Source: Nostoc commune NIES-4072 (GTDB lineage Bacteria; Cyanobacteriota; Cyanobacteriia; Cyanobacteriales; Nostocaceae). Taken from it: a stretch of 64,000 bases of DNA. This document shows positions 54,240 through 63,951 of this stretch, in pieces (position 1 is the stretch's first letter; every line of letters begins with the position of its first letter). A program made the position numbers and the translations under genes. The notes beneath the pieces were generated by a model. The model was not told the origin of the DNA, did no database searches, and saw only the letters and a list, made by a program, of their open reading frames with translations. The stretch spans positions 741,388 to 805,387 of the forward strand of contig NZ_BDUD01000001.1 in assembly GCF_003113895.1 (NCBI RefSeq), given 5' to 3'.

Positions 54240-56540
54240 TCAAGATAGTACTTTCTCTAAAGAAAGCAATAATTCGTTGACAGTATAGGGCTTCGGCAAA
54301 AAGATATTGATACCAATCTTAGTTAATGCACTGAGCTTCTTGTCAGACATGAGTCCACTGCTGGCAATAATTCTGGCTTGGGGGTTGATTTTTCGCAGGG
54401 TACGGATGGCAGTTATACCATCCAGCGAGGGCAGCATAATATCCATTAGTACAGCACTAATTTTGTCCCTATTTTTAGCGTACAGCGCGATCGCCTCAAT
54501 GCCATCACTGGCAACTAAGATTTTATAATTGTGAGCTTCTAGTGATGTTCTGGTAATCTCTTGAATGGCAGCTTCATCATCCACAATCAAAATTAATTCT
54601 CCATGTCCTGTCTGTAGTGGCAATTCTTCTGGAGTGAGTGTTTCCATTCCCCCCACTGCTGGCAAGTAAACCTTAAAGCTAGTGCCACTTCCCACTTCGC
54701 TATACACATTCACAAAACCTCCGTGACTTTTAACTATGCCCAGTACGGTGGAAAGTCCTAAACCAGTGCCTTGTCCTACATCTTTTGTAGTAAAGAATGG
54801 CTCGAAAATTCTATCTAAGATTTCTCTAGGTATCCCACTTCCAGTATCGGAGACAGTAACCACTGTGTAAGGCCCCTCTTTGGCTTCTAGGTTCATTCGA
54901 GCATAATTTTGGTCAATCAACAGATTCTCAGCATAAATACTCAAACTACCGCCATTGGGCATAGCATCGCGGGCGTTAACGCAGAGGTTCATCAGCACTT
55001 GATGCAGTTGTGTGCTATCTCCAGAAACCATCCACAAATCCTGTGGTACATCAGTGCTGATTTCTATGGATTTGGGAAATGTCTCTTTGAGAATCTTGCC
55101 AAGTTCCACAATTATATGTCTGAGTTGCAAAGTGATTCGCTTCCCTTCTACACCCCGCGCAAAGGATAGCACCTGTTTGACTAAATCAGCACCGCGTCTA
55201 GCGTTGATTTCCAAAATTTCTAGTAGATGACGAGTTCGCTCATCTGCATTAGGAAACTTGAGCGGTAATAATTGCGCTCCTGCTAAAATCGGTGTCAGGA
55301 TATTGTTGAGGTCATGAGCAATGCCACTAGCTAAAGTGCCAATACTTTCCAGGCGTTGGGCGCGAAACAATTGGGCTTCTAGGTGTTTTTTCTCGGTAAT
55401 ATCTGTGTCAACGGTGAGAATTGATTTGGGTTTCCCTTGTTCATCGCACACCAGACTCCAGCGACTAGCAACAAGGATTTCTTTGTCCATTTTAGTAAGT
55501 TTAGTTAACTCGCCCTGCCACTTTCCTTTACTAACAACTTGTAATAAAGCCGCTTCCATTTCTGGTGAAAATTCGTCATACAAAAGCTCACTAGCATTTT
55601 GGCCACGAGCTTCTGTCGCTTTCCAACCGTAAAGTGTTTCTGCGCCTTTGTTCCAGAAGATAATTTTATTGTTTAAATCTCGTAGGCAAATGGCATCTGT
55701 GGTAACATCAAGTAATGCTGCTTGTTCGCGGATTTTTTCTTCTGCCAATTTGCGTTCGCGTAGCGCAGCTTGCTGTTCGCGCAGTGCGGCTTGTCTTTCG
55801 CTAATATCAATACTGGCGCATGTCACGCCAACAACTTCTTGCGATTCGTTCCGCAATGGCTCAACTGTCAAATCGTAATATCGAGTTGTATCTTTGATTG
55901 TTATTGATACTTCCTCTCGCGTTCCTATGCCAGTGGTTAACACTCTACGTTTAATTGTGGTGAGACGTTGAGCATCTTCAACTGGGATAATATCTAAATC
56001 TTGTTTGCCCAATATTTCTTCAACAGTCAATCCATAAGAGGGGTTGTAAACCCAGGTGTACCGTAACTCGCAATCTTGGTTGTAGACGAAGATGGGAGAG
56101 TTTTTCAGGGCCACCCGAAATCGTTCCTCGCTCTGGCGCAGTGCATTGTCTGCTCGTTGCCGTTCAATAGCATAACGCATTGAGCGCACCAGCAAGTCGC
56201 CAGTTACTTGCCCTTTCACCAAATAATCTTGCGCTCCTTCTTGCATTGCTCTAATTGCTAGGGTTTCGTCGTTTATACCCGTCAGCACAATTATCGGAGT
56301 GGCTTTTGCTTGATGGTGAGCGATGACAAAAGTTTCTAGTCCCTGGCTATCTGGCAGCGAGAGGTCTAACAAAATTACATCAAAAGGTTCTTTAGCTAAG
56401 TAGTTGAGTGCTTCAGAAAGTCGCTCAACGGGCGACAAATCAACTACAACTGTAGTAACTTCCTTTAAAAACTCTTGTAATAAAAAGACATCGCCAGGGT
56501 TATCTTCTACTAATAAGACTTTAATATTTTTACCTGCCAT
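54240..56540 (-). CDS. Hybrid sensor histidine kinase: REC-PAS-PAS-HisKA-HATPase-REC
   Basis: 766 residues from ATG 56540, 5 nt after the preceding stop (the open frame extends to 56579). N-terminal receiver (VLLVEDNPGDVFLL, ILLDLSLPDSQG), two PAS domains (about 150-260 and 275-395), dimerisation helix with the phospho-His in LASGIAHDLNNILTPIL, ATP-binding GSGIPREILDRIFEPFFTTK and GQGTGLGLSTVLGIV, and a C-terminal receiver (LIVDDEAAIQEI, LMDIMLPSLDG, LPKPY). Soluble. With receivers at both ends it can take phosphate from the upstream kinase or pass it on. Third gene of the phosphorelay operon. Confidence 0.92.
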   Translation of the reverse strand: MAGKNIKVLLVEDNPGDVFLLQEFLKEVTTVVVDLSPVERLSEALNYLAKEPFDVILLDLSLPDSQGLETFVIAHHQAKATPIIVLTGINDETLAIRAMQEGAQDYLVKGQVTGDLLVRSMRYAIERQRADNALRQSEERFRVALKNSPIFVYNQDCELRYTWVYNPSYGLTVEEILGKQDLDIIPVEDAQRLTTIKRRVLTTGIGTREEVSITIKDTTRYYDLTVEPLRNESQEVVGVTCASIDISERQAALREQQAALRERKLAEEKIREQAALLDVTTDAICLRDLNNKIIFWNKGAETLYGWKATEARGQNASELLYDEFSPEMEAALLQVVSKGKWQGELTKLTKMDKEILVASRWSLVCDEQGKPKSILTVDTDITEKKHLEAQLFRAQRLESIGTLASGIAHDLNNILTPILAGAQLLPLKFPNADERTRHLLEILEINARRGADLVKQVLSFARGVEGKRITLQLRHIIVELGKILKETFPKSIEISTDVPQDLWMVSGDSTQLHQVLMNLCVNARDAMPNGGSLSIYAENLLIDQNYARMNLEAKEGPYTVVTVSDTGSGIPREILDRIFEPFFTTKDVGQGTGLGLSTVLGIVKSHGGFVNVYSEVGSGTSFKVYLPAVGGMETLTPEELPLQTGHGELILIVDDEAAIQEITRTSLEAHNYKILVASDGIEAIALYAKNRDKISAVLMDIMLPSLDGITAIRTLRKINPQARIIASSGLMSDKKLSALTKIGINIFLPKPYTVNELLLSLEKVLS

Positions 56541-56545
56541 TTCCA

Positions 56546-56971
56546 CTACTCCGGTGGCAGTTTTACGATCGCAAACCAAAAATTTTCTATTGATTGTACA
56601 ATTTTAACGAATTGATCGAAATCTACGGGCTTAGTTATATAACAGTTTGCACATAAATTATAGGCTTTGAGGATGTCTTCTTCAGCTTGCGAAGTCGTCA
56701 AAATTACCACAGGAATTCGCTTGAGGTTTTCATCTCCTTTAATTTCTGCTAGTACTTCTCGCCCATCTTTTCTGGGGAGATTTAAATCGAGCAGGACAAT
56801 ATCTGGATGGGCTGCTTTGACATATTTTTCCTGCTTTCGCAAGAATGCCATTGCCTCTACACCATCCTCGACCACATTCAAGTGAATCGAGATTTTGCTT
56901 TCTTCCAGGGCGATGCGTGTAAGTTGAGCATCGCCAGGATTGTCCTCTACCAACAAAACCTCAATAGGCAT
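56546..56971 (-). CDS. Single-domain response regulator, Rcp1-like
   Basis: 141 residues from ATG 56971 (the frame extends to GTG 56992). Receiver domain PIEVLLVEDNPGDAQLTRIA, phospho-Asp in IVLLDLNLPRKDGREVLAEI, ILTTS and ITKPVDFDQF. The EDNPGD and LNLPRKDG signatures are those of the Rcp1 group that pairs with cyanobacterial phytochrome-type kinases. It lies 8 bp after the GAF-kinase and 5 bp before the hybrid kinase, so one operon. Confidence 0.93.
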   Translation of the reverse strand: MPIEVLLVEDNPGDAQLTRIALEESKISIHLNVVEDGVEAMAFLRKQEKYVKAAHPDIVLLDLNLPRKDGREVLAEIKGDENLKRIPVVILTTSQAEEDILKAYNLCANCYITKPVDFDQFVKIVQSIENFWFAIVKLPPE

Positions 56972-56979
56972 AATCGGTG

Positions 56980-59550
56980 TTATGATGCCCACGATTGCTT
57001 ACCTGCTCTATCTGGAATTGTGAAGTAGAAAGTCGAGCCTTCACCCAGTTTTGACTCAACCCAGATCCGGCCGCCGTGGCGTTCTATAATTTTTTTACAA
57101 ATTGCCAGACCAATTCCAGTACCCGGATACTTATCTCTACCGTGCAATCGCTGAAAAATTATAAAAATACGTTCAGCATACTGGGATTCTAAACCAATAC
57201 CATTATCGCGTACCCAGAATAACCATTCATCTACCGACGGTATAACATTTAAACTTTCCCCATCTAGATTTCCATTTGGCTTCGCTACGCCGATGTGAAT
57301 TTGTGGCTGCTGATGACGGCAAAATTTGATTGCATTGCCAATCAGGTTTTGAAATACTTGTATCAATTGGGTAACATCAGCCATTACTTCAGGTAGAGGA
57401 TCGTGAGTGATAATTGCTTTACTGTCAGAGATGGCAATTTGCAGATTAGCGATCGCTTGTTCTAAGACAATACTACAATTTACGGGTATAAAGGGCTGTC
57501 CACGGGTACTAACGCGAGAATAATTCAACAAATCATTTATCAGCGTCTGCATCCGCCGCGCCCCATCTACTGCATAGTTGATAAACTGGTCAGCATTAGT
57601 ATCAAGTTGATTTTTGTATCTTCGCTCTAATAGTTGTAAATAACTCGTTACCATCCGCAAAGGCTCTTGTAAGTCATGGGAAGCTACATAAGCAAACTGT
57701 TCCAATTCCGCATTGGAACGAGCGAGTTCTTGACTTTGCTGAGTTTCTTTTTCTAATAGTTGCGCTTGAGATAAAGCAATCCCAATTTGGTTAGCTAGTT
57801 GCTTTAACAACTCCGTCTCAAAGTTATTCCATCGTCGAGGTGCAGAACACTGATGAGCCAGCAACAAGCCCCAAATGCTTTCCCTGACGAGAATTGGCAC
57901 TACGAGGTTAGCCCTGACAGCAAACTGCTGAAGAAATTCTCGATGGCATGGTTGAATATGAGCAGCTTGAATGTCTTCCATCGCACTGACTCTGCCCTGG
58001 CGATATCTTTCTATGTATTCTTCCTTAAAACAGGGGTCAAAAATATTTTTTCCTAAAATTACCGGCCAACCAGGTAGCACCGCCTCTTGCACTACTGTTC
58101 CCGAACCATCAGGCTCTATTTGAAAAATTAAAACTCGGTCAGCTTGTAGTAGTTTTTGTACTTCAGTAACAGTGGTTTGAAGGATTTTGTTTATTTGTAA
58201 AGATTCTCGAATTTTCAGGGTGATTTCAGCAAATAATTGCGATCGTAAATTCTGCCGCTTTAATTCTTCATCTGCCTGCTTGCGATCTGTGATATCTGTA
58301 TAAGAACCCACCATCCGCACTATATCACCCGATGCGTCCCAAAGTGCCTGTCCTCGATCTAGAATCCATTTATAGCTGCCGTCTTGGCATTGGACTCGAT
58401 ATTCACAGACGTAAAACGGTATTTTCTTGGCAAAGTGGTCTTGGAAGACTTGAAGTACCCAATCTCGCTCATCGGGGTGGATTAGTTTCGTCCATTCATC
58501 CCAACCGTCGGAAACTTCGTGGTCTTTATAACCGAGCATTTCTTTCCACCGAGTTGAGAAGAACACTTCATTAGTCTTGAGGTTCCAATCCCAAATACCA
58601 TCATTATTACCATTTAATGCTAATTGCCAGCGTTCTTCACTCTCCCGTAGTGCTTCTGCTGTTCGCCGTCGTTCAGTAATGTCTTGGAAATAAACAGACA
58701 AACCGTCTTTTGCAGGATAAGCGTGGACTTGAAGCCAGCAGTTTAGTGGCTGATAAAACTCCTCAAATTCCACACTCACCTGTTCTAACATTGCCCTCTG
58801 ATACTCACGATGGAATGTTGTGTCTATGAGTTCTGGAAAGACCTCCCAGATGCTTTGACCTAATAATTCATTCTGGGTTTTTTGCAACAGTAATTCTGCT
58901 TGACCATTAATGTAGGTGAATCGCCACTTTTTATCTAAAGCAAAAAACGCATCAGTGATGCTTTCGAGCAAATTAGCAATGCGGATTCTAGCCGATTCAG
59001 ACTCGGCGTGTGCTGCTTGCTGGTGCGCCATTAGTTTCTCGGTAACTTGAGATACCTCAGTTACATGACGTCTGAGTTCTAGTTGGTCGATTACCAACCG
59101 ACTCAAAGCCACAAGCGCCTCCACTTGTTCTTGGTTCAATTCCCGTGGAACTTGGTCAATTACACACAGAGTACCCAGCATATCTCCCTTGGGAGTAATT
59201 AAGGGTACACCTGCATAAAACCGTACATGGGGATAGCCAATTACTACCGCATTATTTGCCAATTTTTCATCAGCTAGGGTATCAGGAACTACTACAACAT
59301 TACGCCGCTCTTGGCAAAGGTAAGATAAGCCCACAGTCCGAGGCATTTCTGATACATTTAAACCTACTTTTGCCTTAAACCATTGACGGTTTTCATCAAT
59401 GAAATTTACCAAAGATATAGGCGTACCACAAATAAATGCCGCTAACTGAGCAAGATTGTCGTAAGCTTCTTCCGGTTCGGTGTCAAGAATTTGATACTGG
59501 CGGAGGGCTTCTAGCCTTGCCATTTCTGTATCAATTTGTTCAGCTTTCAT
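56980..59550 (-). CDS. GAF-PAS-PAS-GAF histidine kinase with predicted DXCF-type cyanobacteriochrome domain
   Basis: 856 residues. GAF1 (about 25-165); PAS1 (about 195-300); PAS2 with PAC (about 305-430, IWDWNLKTNEVFFSTRWKEM); GAF2 (about 445-605); HisKA with His625 in VASHDLQEPLRMV; and HATPase (VRDNGIGLE, YPGTGIGLAICKKI). GAF2 contains Asp505-Pro-Cys507-Phe508 and Cys535-His536 followed by FLQQFAVRANLVVPIL. A DXCF cysteine 28 residues before a canonical CH cysteine is the pattern of two-cysteine cyanobacteriochromes such as TePixJ, which sense blue/green light through a covalently bound bilin. The kinase core is of the phytochrome type, and an Rcp1-like regulator follows. Bilin binding is inferred, not shown. 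Confidence 0.9.
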   Translation of the reverse strand: MKAEQIDTEMARLEALRQYQILDTEPEEAYDNLAQLAAFICGTPISLVNFIDENRQWFKAKVGLNVSEMPRTVGLSYLCQERRNVVVVPDTLADEKLANNAVVIGYPHVRFYAGVPLITPKGDMLGTLCVIDQVPRELNQEQVEALVALSRLVIDQLELRRHVTEVSQVTEKLMAHQQAAHAESESARIRIANLLESITDAFFALDKKWRFTYINGQAELLLQKTQNELLGQSIWEVFPELIDTTFHREYQRAMLEQVSVEFEEFYQPLNCWLQVHAYPAKDGLSVYFQDITERRRTAEALRESEERWQLALNGNNDGIWDWNLKTNEVFFSTRWKEMLGYKDHEVSDGWDEWTKLIHPDERDWVLQVFQDHFAKKIPFYVCEYRVQCQDGSYKWILDRGQALWDASGDIVRMVGSYTDITDRKQADEELKRQNLRSQLFAEITLKIRESLQINKILQTTVTEVQKLLQADRVLIFQIEPDGSGTVVQEAVLPGWPVILGKNIFDPCFKEEYIERYRQGRVSAMEDIQAAHIQPCHREFLQQFAVRANLVVPILVRESIWGLLLAHQCSAPRRWNNFETELLKQLANQIGIALSQAQLLEKETQQSQELARSNAELEQFAYVASHDLQEPLRMVTSYLQLLERRYKNQLDTNADQFINYAVDGARRMQTLINDLLNYSRVSTRGQPFIPVNCSIVLEQAIANLQIAISDSKAIITHDPLPEVMADVTQLIQVFQNLIGNAIKFCRHQQPQIHIGVAKPNGNLDGESLNVIPSVDEWLFWVRDNGIGLESQYAERIFIIFQRLHGRDKYPGTGIGLAICKKIIERHGGRIWVESKLGEGSTFYFTIPDRAGKQSWAS

Positions 59551-59950
59551 TAACTTTTCTTAATAAATTTAAATGTAATATCTAGTCATCAGGGTAGCTA
59601 TCTCAAGAATAGCTTAACCTCTTGTAATAATTCTTAGTCTTTTCCCCGCCTCTGGCTGTTCAGGAAAGCCTGTTAAATTCTGTCAAAATGCTAAATTCGC
59701 ATTAAAAGTGATTTTTAGTACCAAGCATTTCCTGTATATGCCGCCAAATTATTGCGTAGGCGTAGCCCGTCCGTACATATCGCGCTAATTCTAGTGTAAA
59801 CAAATTTAGTCAGTCTAAACTCCAGATACTAATGACTATTGACCAATGACTAATGACCAAGACGACTTGGCGACAATTCCTCCCGTACCGTGAAGGAACG
59901 GGCTTCCAAGTCGTCTTTGTGTGAATTACGTCACTTTGATAGCACTTCTA
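59551..59950. other. Intergenic region between hisG and the GAF-kinase
   Basis: 400 bp. Contains a copy of the GTAGGCGTAGCCCGTCCG dispersed repeat (59756-59786), a short GACCAATGACTAATGACC repeat and the hisG terminator. The part nearest 59551 should hold the phosphorelay promoter. Confidence 0.55.
59859..59917 (-). terminator. Hairpin downstream of hisG
   Basis: 12-bp perfect arms AAGACGACTTGG and CCAAGTCGTCTT with an inner CCCGT...ACGGG stem. It lies 34 bp after the hisG stop. Confidence 0.65.
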
Positions 59951-60595
59951 TTAGACCTCTACCAAAACGGCTTCTCGCAGCTTGGCAATCACATCACTTA
60001 GATTACCCGTGTTTATGCGGTAACTCAAAGGATGGGCAATTAACCGCGCCGTGCTTTCATAGAGAGTAGCAATTTCAATTAAACCATTTTCGCGCAAAGT
60101 CCGCCCTGTAGAAACCAAATCTACGATCGCTTCTGACATTCCAGTAATCGGGCCTAATTCAACTGAACCATACAACGGCACTATTTCCACAGGTAAATCT
60201 AGACTGTGAAAATATTCACGAGCGCAATTTACATATTTTGAAGCAACTCTACCATGCGGTGGTAAATCTAAAGGCGATCTGTAAGAACTAGATGCCTTTA
60301 CCGCCACCGACATCCGACAATGCCCAAACTGCAAATCTACCAGGTGGGCAACTTGCGGCTGCTTCTCCCGCAACACATCGTAACCAACAACACCCAGTTG
60401 CGCCTGACCATATTCCACATAAACAGGCACATCATGCGCCCGCACCAACAAAGCTTTTGCGACTCCCTTAGTATCAGGAATTTGAAGTTGGCGAGTTCCT
60501 GAATCTAAAAAAGCACTAAAATCTAATCCCACAGATTGTAGCAGGCGGATGCTATTTTTAAGGAGTTCCCCTTTTGGCAATGCAACAGTCAGCAT
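59951..60595 (-). CDS. hisG: ATP phosphoribosyltransferase, short form
   Basis: 214 residues. [66 protein letters not shown] (PRPP site) and [17 protein letters not shown] are conserved. It lacks the C-terminal ACT-like regulatory domain, so it is HisG-S and needs HisZ. It catalyses the first step of histidine synthesis. Divergent from the OmpR-type regulator with only 57-75 bp between. Confidence 0.95.
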   Translation of the reverse strand: MLTVALPKGELLKNSIRLLQSVGLDFSAFLDSGTRQLQIPDTKGVAKALLVRAHDVPVYVEYGQAQLGVVGYDVLREKQPQVAHLVDLQFGHCRMSVAVKASSSYRSPLDLPPHGRVASKYVNCAREYFHSLDLPVEIVPLYGSVELGPITGMSEAIVDLVSTGRTLRENGLIEIATLYESTARLIAHPLSYRINTGNLSDVIAKLREAVLVEV

Positions 60596-60670
60596 TCTTT
60601 TTTTTATATCCTTGGCGTTCTGGCAGTTGAATAATATTGAGAATATCTCTATATGCTTACCACAAGCAGT

Positions 60671-61363
60671 ATGAGAATTTTATTAGTTGATGATGAAATT
60701 GAACTAACTGAACCCTTGAGTCGCTTATTAACTCGTGAGGGTTACATTGTGGATGCCGCTTACGATGGCACAAGTGGCAACGAACATGCACAAGCAGGCA
60801 GTTATGACCTACTAATTTTAGATTGGATGCTCCCAGGAAAAACGGGGTTAGAAATTTGTCAGCAATTGCGACGCCAAGGCAAAACTACTCCCGTGCTGTT
60901 TCTCACAGCCAAAGATACTCTAGATGACCGCGTGCAAGGTTTAGATGCGGGTGCTGATGATTATTTAGTTAAACCTTTTGAACTGCGAGAGTTACTAGCG
61001 AGAGTCCGGGCTTTATTGCGTCGTTCCGGTTCCCAAACCTATGAAACCACCACTGGACGCTTAACCGTCGCTGATTTAGAACTTGATTGTGAAAATCAAG
61101 TAGCCTATCGCCAAGGAAGAATAATTGAGCTATCGCAAAAAGAAAGCCAGTTGCTGCAATATTTTATGGAACACACTGGACAACTAATGACTCATGCCCA
61201 GATTATGGAAAATTTGTGGCAAGAGGAAGAACAACCCAGTAGTAATGTGATTGCGGCATTAATTCGTTTGCTGCGTCGTAAGATTGAGGTAGGTAAAGAA
61301 ACTACACTGATTCACACAGTCTACGGCAAAGGCTATCGTTTCGGTGCTTCCTCAGTGGAGTAA
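60671..61363 (+). CDS. OmpR/PhoB-family response regulator (RppA-like)
   Basis: 230 residues from ATG 60671, which gives the canonical MRILLVDDE start; an in-frame ATG at 60653 is also possible. Receiver domain with phospho-Asp51 ([13 protein letters not shown]) and [19 protein letters not shown], then a winged-helix DNA-binding domain ([34 protein letters not shown]). It closely resembles regulators named RppA in cyanobacteria, tied to redox or nickel responses in Synechocystis. No cognate kinase is adjacent. Confidence 0.9.
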   Translation: MRILLVDDEIELTEPLSRLLTREGYIVDAAYDGTSGNEHAQAGSYDLLILDWMLPGKTGLEICQQLRRQGKTTPVLFLTAKDTLDDRVQGLDAGADDYLVKPFELRELLARVRALLRRSGSQTYETTTGRLTVADLELDCENQVAYRQGRIIELSQKESQLLQYFMEHTGQLMTHAQIMENLWQEEEQPSSNVIAALIRLLRRKIEVGKETTLIHTVYGKGYRFGASSVE

Positions 61364-61384
61364 GTTTAGCCGCCTGTTTTCAAC

Positions 61385-62920
61385 TCACAAAGATTCGGTT
61401 AACTGGTTAGGAGAATCATTAACATTTTTCAGTCTTTGCGACTTTAATTCCAGTCGAAGTTTGTTGTAGAGGGATGAATCCACAGGCATCATAATCTGTG
61501 AAATTTCCTTCCAGACACTAAACTGATTATTTGCACCCATATCTTCCATGAGTTGGTCAGCATAACGCAAGGAAAACGAGGTAATGCATGTCGCCCTCGC
61601 TACAACATTATTGTATTGAGTTTTGATCCAATCTATATCTGCTGCCATTTCTTGATACATTTCTGAAGGCGAAGGCAATAACAAATTGCCTTTGACATAT
61701 TCCAGCAGCCACCAAGCACTAACTTCTGATGTCAACTGACAATAGAAACTGCTGTTATAGCCAACAAAACCCATCTGTGGAATATTAGGATGAATCAGAT
61801 AACGGTAAAGGTTAAAATTACCGTCTTCATCGATTATCTGTTGGCGATATTCTTCTTCGAGAAAAGGAAGTTCCTGGTTAAATCCTGTACCAAAAATTAC
61901 TACATCTGCCTGCAACTGCTGACCATTGGCTAATTCCACACCATCAGGGATAAACTTGGTGATGCTGCTTTTAATTGCCTGAATTTTACCAGAGTGTACG
62001 TACTTAAAGAAATCTGGAGGAGCTATAGTAATTTGACAGTTAGCCTGATTCATCGGTTGTTCGGGTAAAATGCCGCAGCTATCAAGACCGAATTGCAGAC
62101 GTAGCACCATCTCGTTAGTCCGCCAGAAAGCCCACACTAGTGGCTTACCCAGAGTGTGCAGTAATCTTTCAATGCGTCCCATCTGACGGTAGGGGAACCA
62201 AGCTTCTGCAAAGCGGGTTAATAAAACATACTTCAGGTTTACTAAACCCAAGAAAAATCTAGGAACCTTCCACAGGGGTTGACGGAAGACAAGGGTGGAT
62301 TTTTTGGCTATGTTCGCCGCCAAAGTCGCAATGTCGCAGGCAGATTTGCCAAAACCTACTACAACTACGCGTTTACCCTCAATGATTGAAGCATCGTTAA
62401 ACTCAGTAGAATGGAGTACTCGTCCTCCAGATGCGGCGAACTCTTCTTTACCAGGCAAAGAAGGTAAATTAGGGAAACTAAATATTCCATTGCAGACTAG
62501 CACAAAGTCAAATTCGTGCTTTTCCTCTTTTGTCTCACCCCCATTACCTTCCTTCACTCTGATGGTAACTACCCATCCTGGCCGTTCTCCGGTTTTTCGG
62601 GAGACATTAGTAACTTCCGTTTGGAAGCGAATTCTCTCAAGAACTCCAAAATTCTGGGCGTATGAATTTAGATAATTCCGCATATCCTCTGCTGTCGGCC
62701 ACTCTGGGTAGGATGCAGGCATGGGATAGTCAGAAAAATTATATGTGTCACCCGTACTCTGGGTTGTTAATCCTGGGTAACTTCGAGATTTTTCCCAAAC
62801 ACCACCAAGTCTTTTTTGTTTCTCAAATACAGTAACGTTGTAGCCTTCCTGGACAAAAGTTTTAGCTGTTACCAGACCGCTGATTCCAGCCCCAATCACG
62901 CAAATTTGTTTGATTTCCAT
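61385..62920 (-). CDS. Flavin-containing monooxygenase-like oxidoreductase
   Basis: 511 residues. FAD motif CVIGAGISGLVTAK; FMO-type GRVLHSTEFND preceding the second Rossmann motif VVVVGFGKSACDIATLA for NADPH; ATG-like motif VIFGTGFNQELPFL. This is the flavin monooxygenase / Baeyer-Villiger superfamily. The substrate is unknown; in cyanobacteria such genes are often accessory. Convergent with the response regulator, 21 bp apart. Confidence 0.85.
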   Translation of the reverse strand: MEIKQICVIGAGISGLVTAKTFVQEGYNVTVFEKQKRLGGVWEKSRSYPGLTTQSTGDTYNFSDYPMPASYPEWPTAEDMRNYLNSYAQNFGVLERIRFQTEVTNVSRKTGERPGWVVTIRVKEGNGGETKEEKHEFDFVLVCNGIFSFPNLPSLPGKEEFAASGGRVLHSTEFNDASIIEGKRVVVVGFGKSACDIATLAANIAKKSTLVFRQPLWKVPRFFLGLVNLKYVLLTRFAEAWFPYRQMGRIERLLHTLGKPLVWAFWRTNEMVLRLQFGLDSCGILPEQPMNQANCQITIAPPDFFKYVHSGKIQAIKSSITKFIPDGVELANGQQLQADVVIFGTGFNQELPFLEEEYRQQIIDEDGNFNLYRYLIHPNIPQMGFVGYNSSFYCQLTSEVSAWWLLEYVKGNLLLPSPSEMYQEMAADIDWIKTQYNNVVARATCITSFSLRYADQLMEDMGANNQFSVWKEISQIMMPVDSSLYNKLRLELKSQRLKNVNDSPNQLTESL

Positions 62921-63326
62921 ATTCTTTTTTAAGTAAATTATGAAATAATTTCTGCAAAGATGAATTTATACCAGGTTTTATTTATTTGAACCCCATCTCT
63001 GGTAAAGCCTAAATAACTACCAAACATTATTGCTCATCATTTAGCAGAATTACCAGAAGGTAAAGAAGCAAAAAAAGAATAATGATTAGGACTAATTCAA
63101 ACCACGTTAAAGAGTATGCGTGGTTTCTATTAAACTAATAACTAATAACTACAGGTTTTCAACAACACCAAAAACTATCATTTAATAATGTTTCTATATT
63201 ATTAGGAAAAGGACAATCATCAGGAAATTTTGTTTCATATTCCTTACTCATGTTTTTATGTGCATTTTTATAACATTCATCACATATATAGGATTACTAT
63301 TTGATTTTTGAACGGAATTAGGTATT

Positions 63327-63406
63327 GTAGAGTGTGTTAGAACGGAGTTCGTAACGCACTATTATCAAGGGTTTGATGCCGTACTCTCTGTGCTAACACA
63401 TCCTAC
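63327..63406. repeat. 80-bp inverted-repeat element, second member
   Basis: Ends GTAGAGTGTGTTAG and CTAACACATCCTAC pair at 13 of 14 positions. Same length and end type as 48864-48943, different interior. Confidence 0.7.
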
Positions 63407-63566
63407 AGATATTTTCAGAAATCAAACCGGATTCCTATAGTTAAAAAATAATTACGCAGGCTAGGGGAATCTCGAAGAATACGACTTAATTCCTGTTGTG
63501 TGCTTGAGTCATAAAAAACTTTAGAGTGCTTTAGCAATAGTTTAACCCTTGGGTTTAACAACAATG

Positions 63567-63705
63567 ATAAGTTTTGCTTAAGCTGTGGTAACAACAACAT
63601 AAGCGTTTGCCACAAATAGATAAGCATTCGTAACGAAAAAGTTAGCGTTGGTAACGAACGCATAAATTGTCGTTACTAACGGATAAGCATTCGTAACAAA
63701 AAAGT
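63567..63705. repeat. Degenerate 21-nt tandem array
   Basis: From about 63597, five units of 21 nt can be laid in register: ACATAAGCGTTTGCC..., AGATAAGCATTCGTAACG..., AAGTTAGCGTTGGTAACG..., GCATAAATTGTCGTTAC..., GGATAAGCATTCGTAAC.... Each carries a near-palindrome of the TTCGTAACGAA type. A more decayed part extends left. Confidence 0.65.
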
Positions 63706-63914
63706 TAACCCACCTTAATTATTTTTTGGCGAATCGAAGCGGGGTCAATTTCCCTGGGGATCTGCCAAAACTTCAAATCGCTTATTGATTAAGGCTTGTA
63801 GCTTTTCTGGTGTCAGTTAATTTACTTTTTTAAGTGTTAACAGACAGGCGATTTTGGGAGACTTGCCAAAAATGCATTCAGAACTGTTGGCAAATCAAGG
63901 GTTTGGAGCGCAGG

Positions 63915-63951
63915 GTTTCAACACCCCTCCCAGCGAGAGGCGGGTTGAAAG
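63915..63951. CRISPR. Solitary CRISPR-repeat-like sequence (37 bp)
   Basis: 37 bp beginning GTTTCAACACCCCTCCC and ending GGCGGGTTGAAAG. The GTTTCAAC...GTTGAAAG ends and GC-rich middle match cyanobacterial CRISPR repeats, in particular the type reported beside Cas12k transposons. No second copy occurs in the 49 bp to the window edge or to the left, and no cas gene is in the window. It could be an orphan or terminal repeat. Confidence 0.4.

Noticed and set aside
63415-63663. 82-codon minus-strand ORF near the right end
   Set aside because: It spans the degenerate 21-nt array and has no motif.
63735-63830. Short minus-strand frame reading TPEKLQALINKRFEVLADPQ
   Set aside because: Looks protein-like but is only about 25 codons with a stop directly upstream; too short to call even as a pseudogene.
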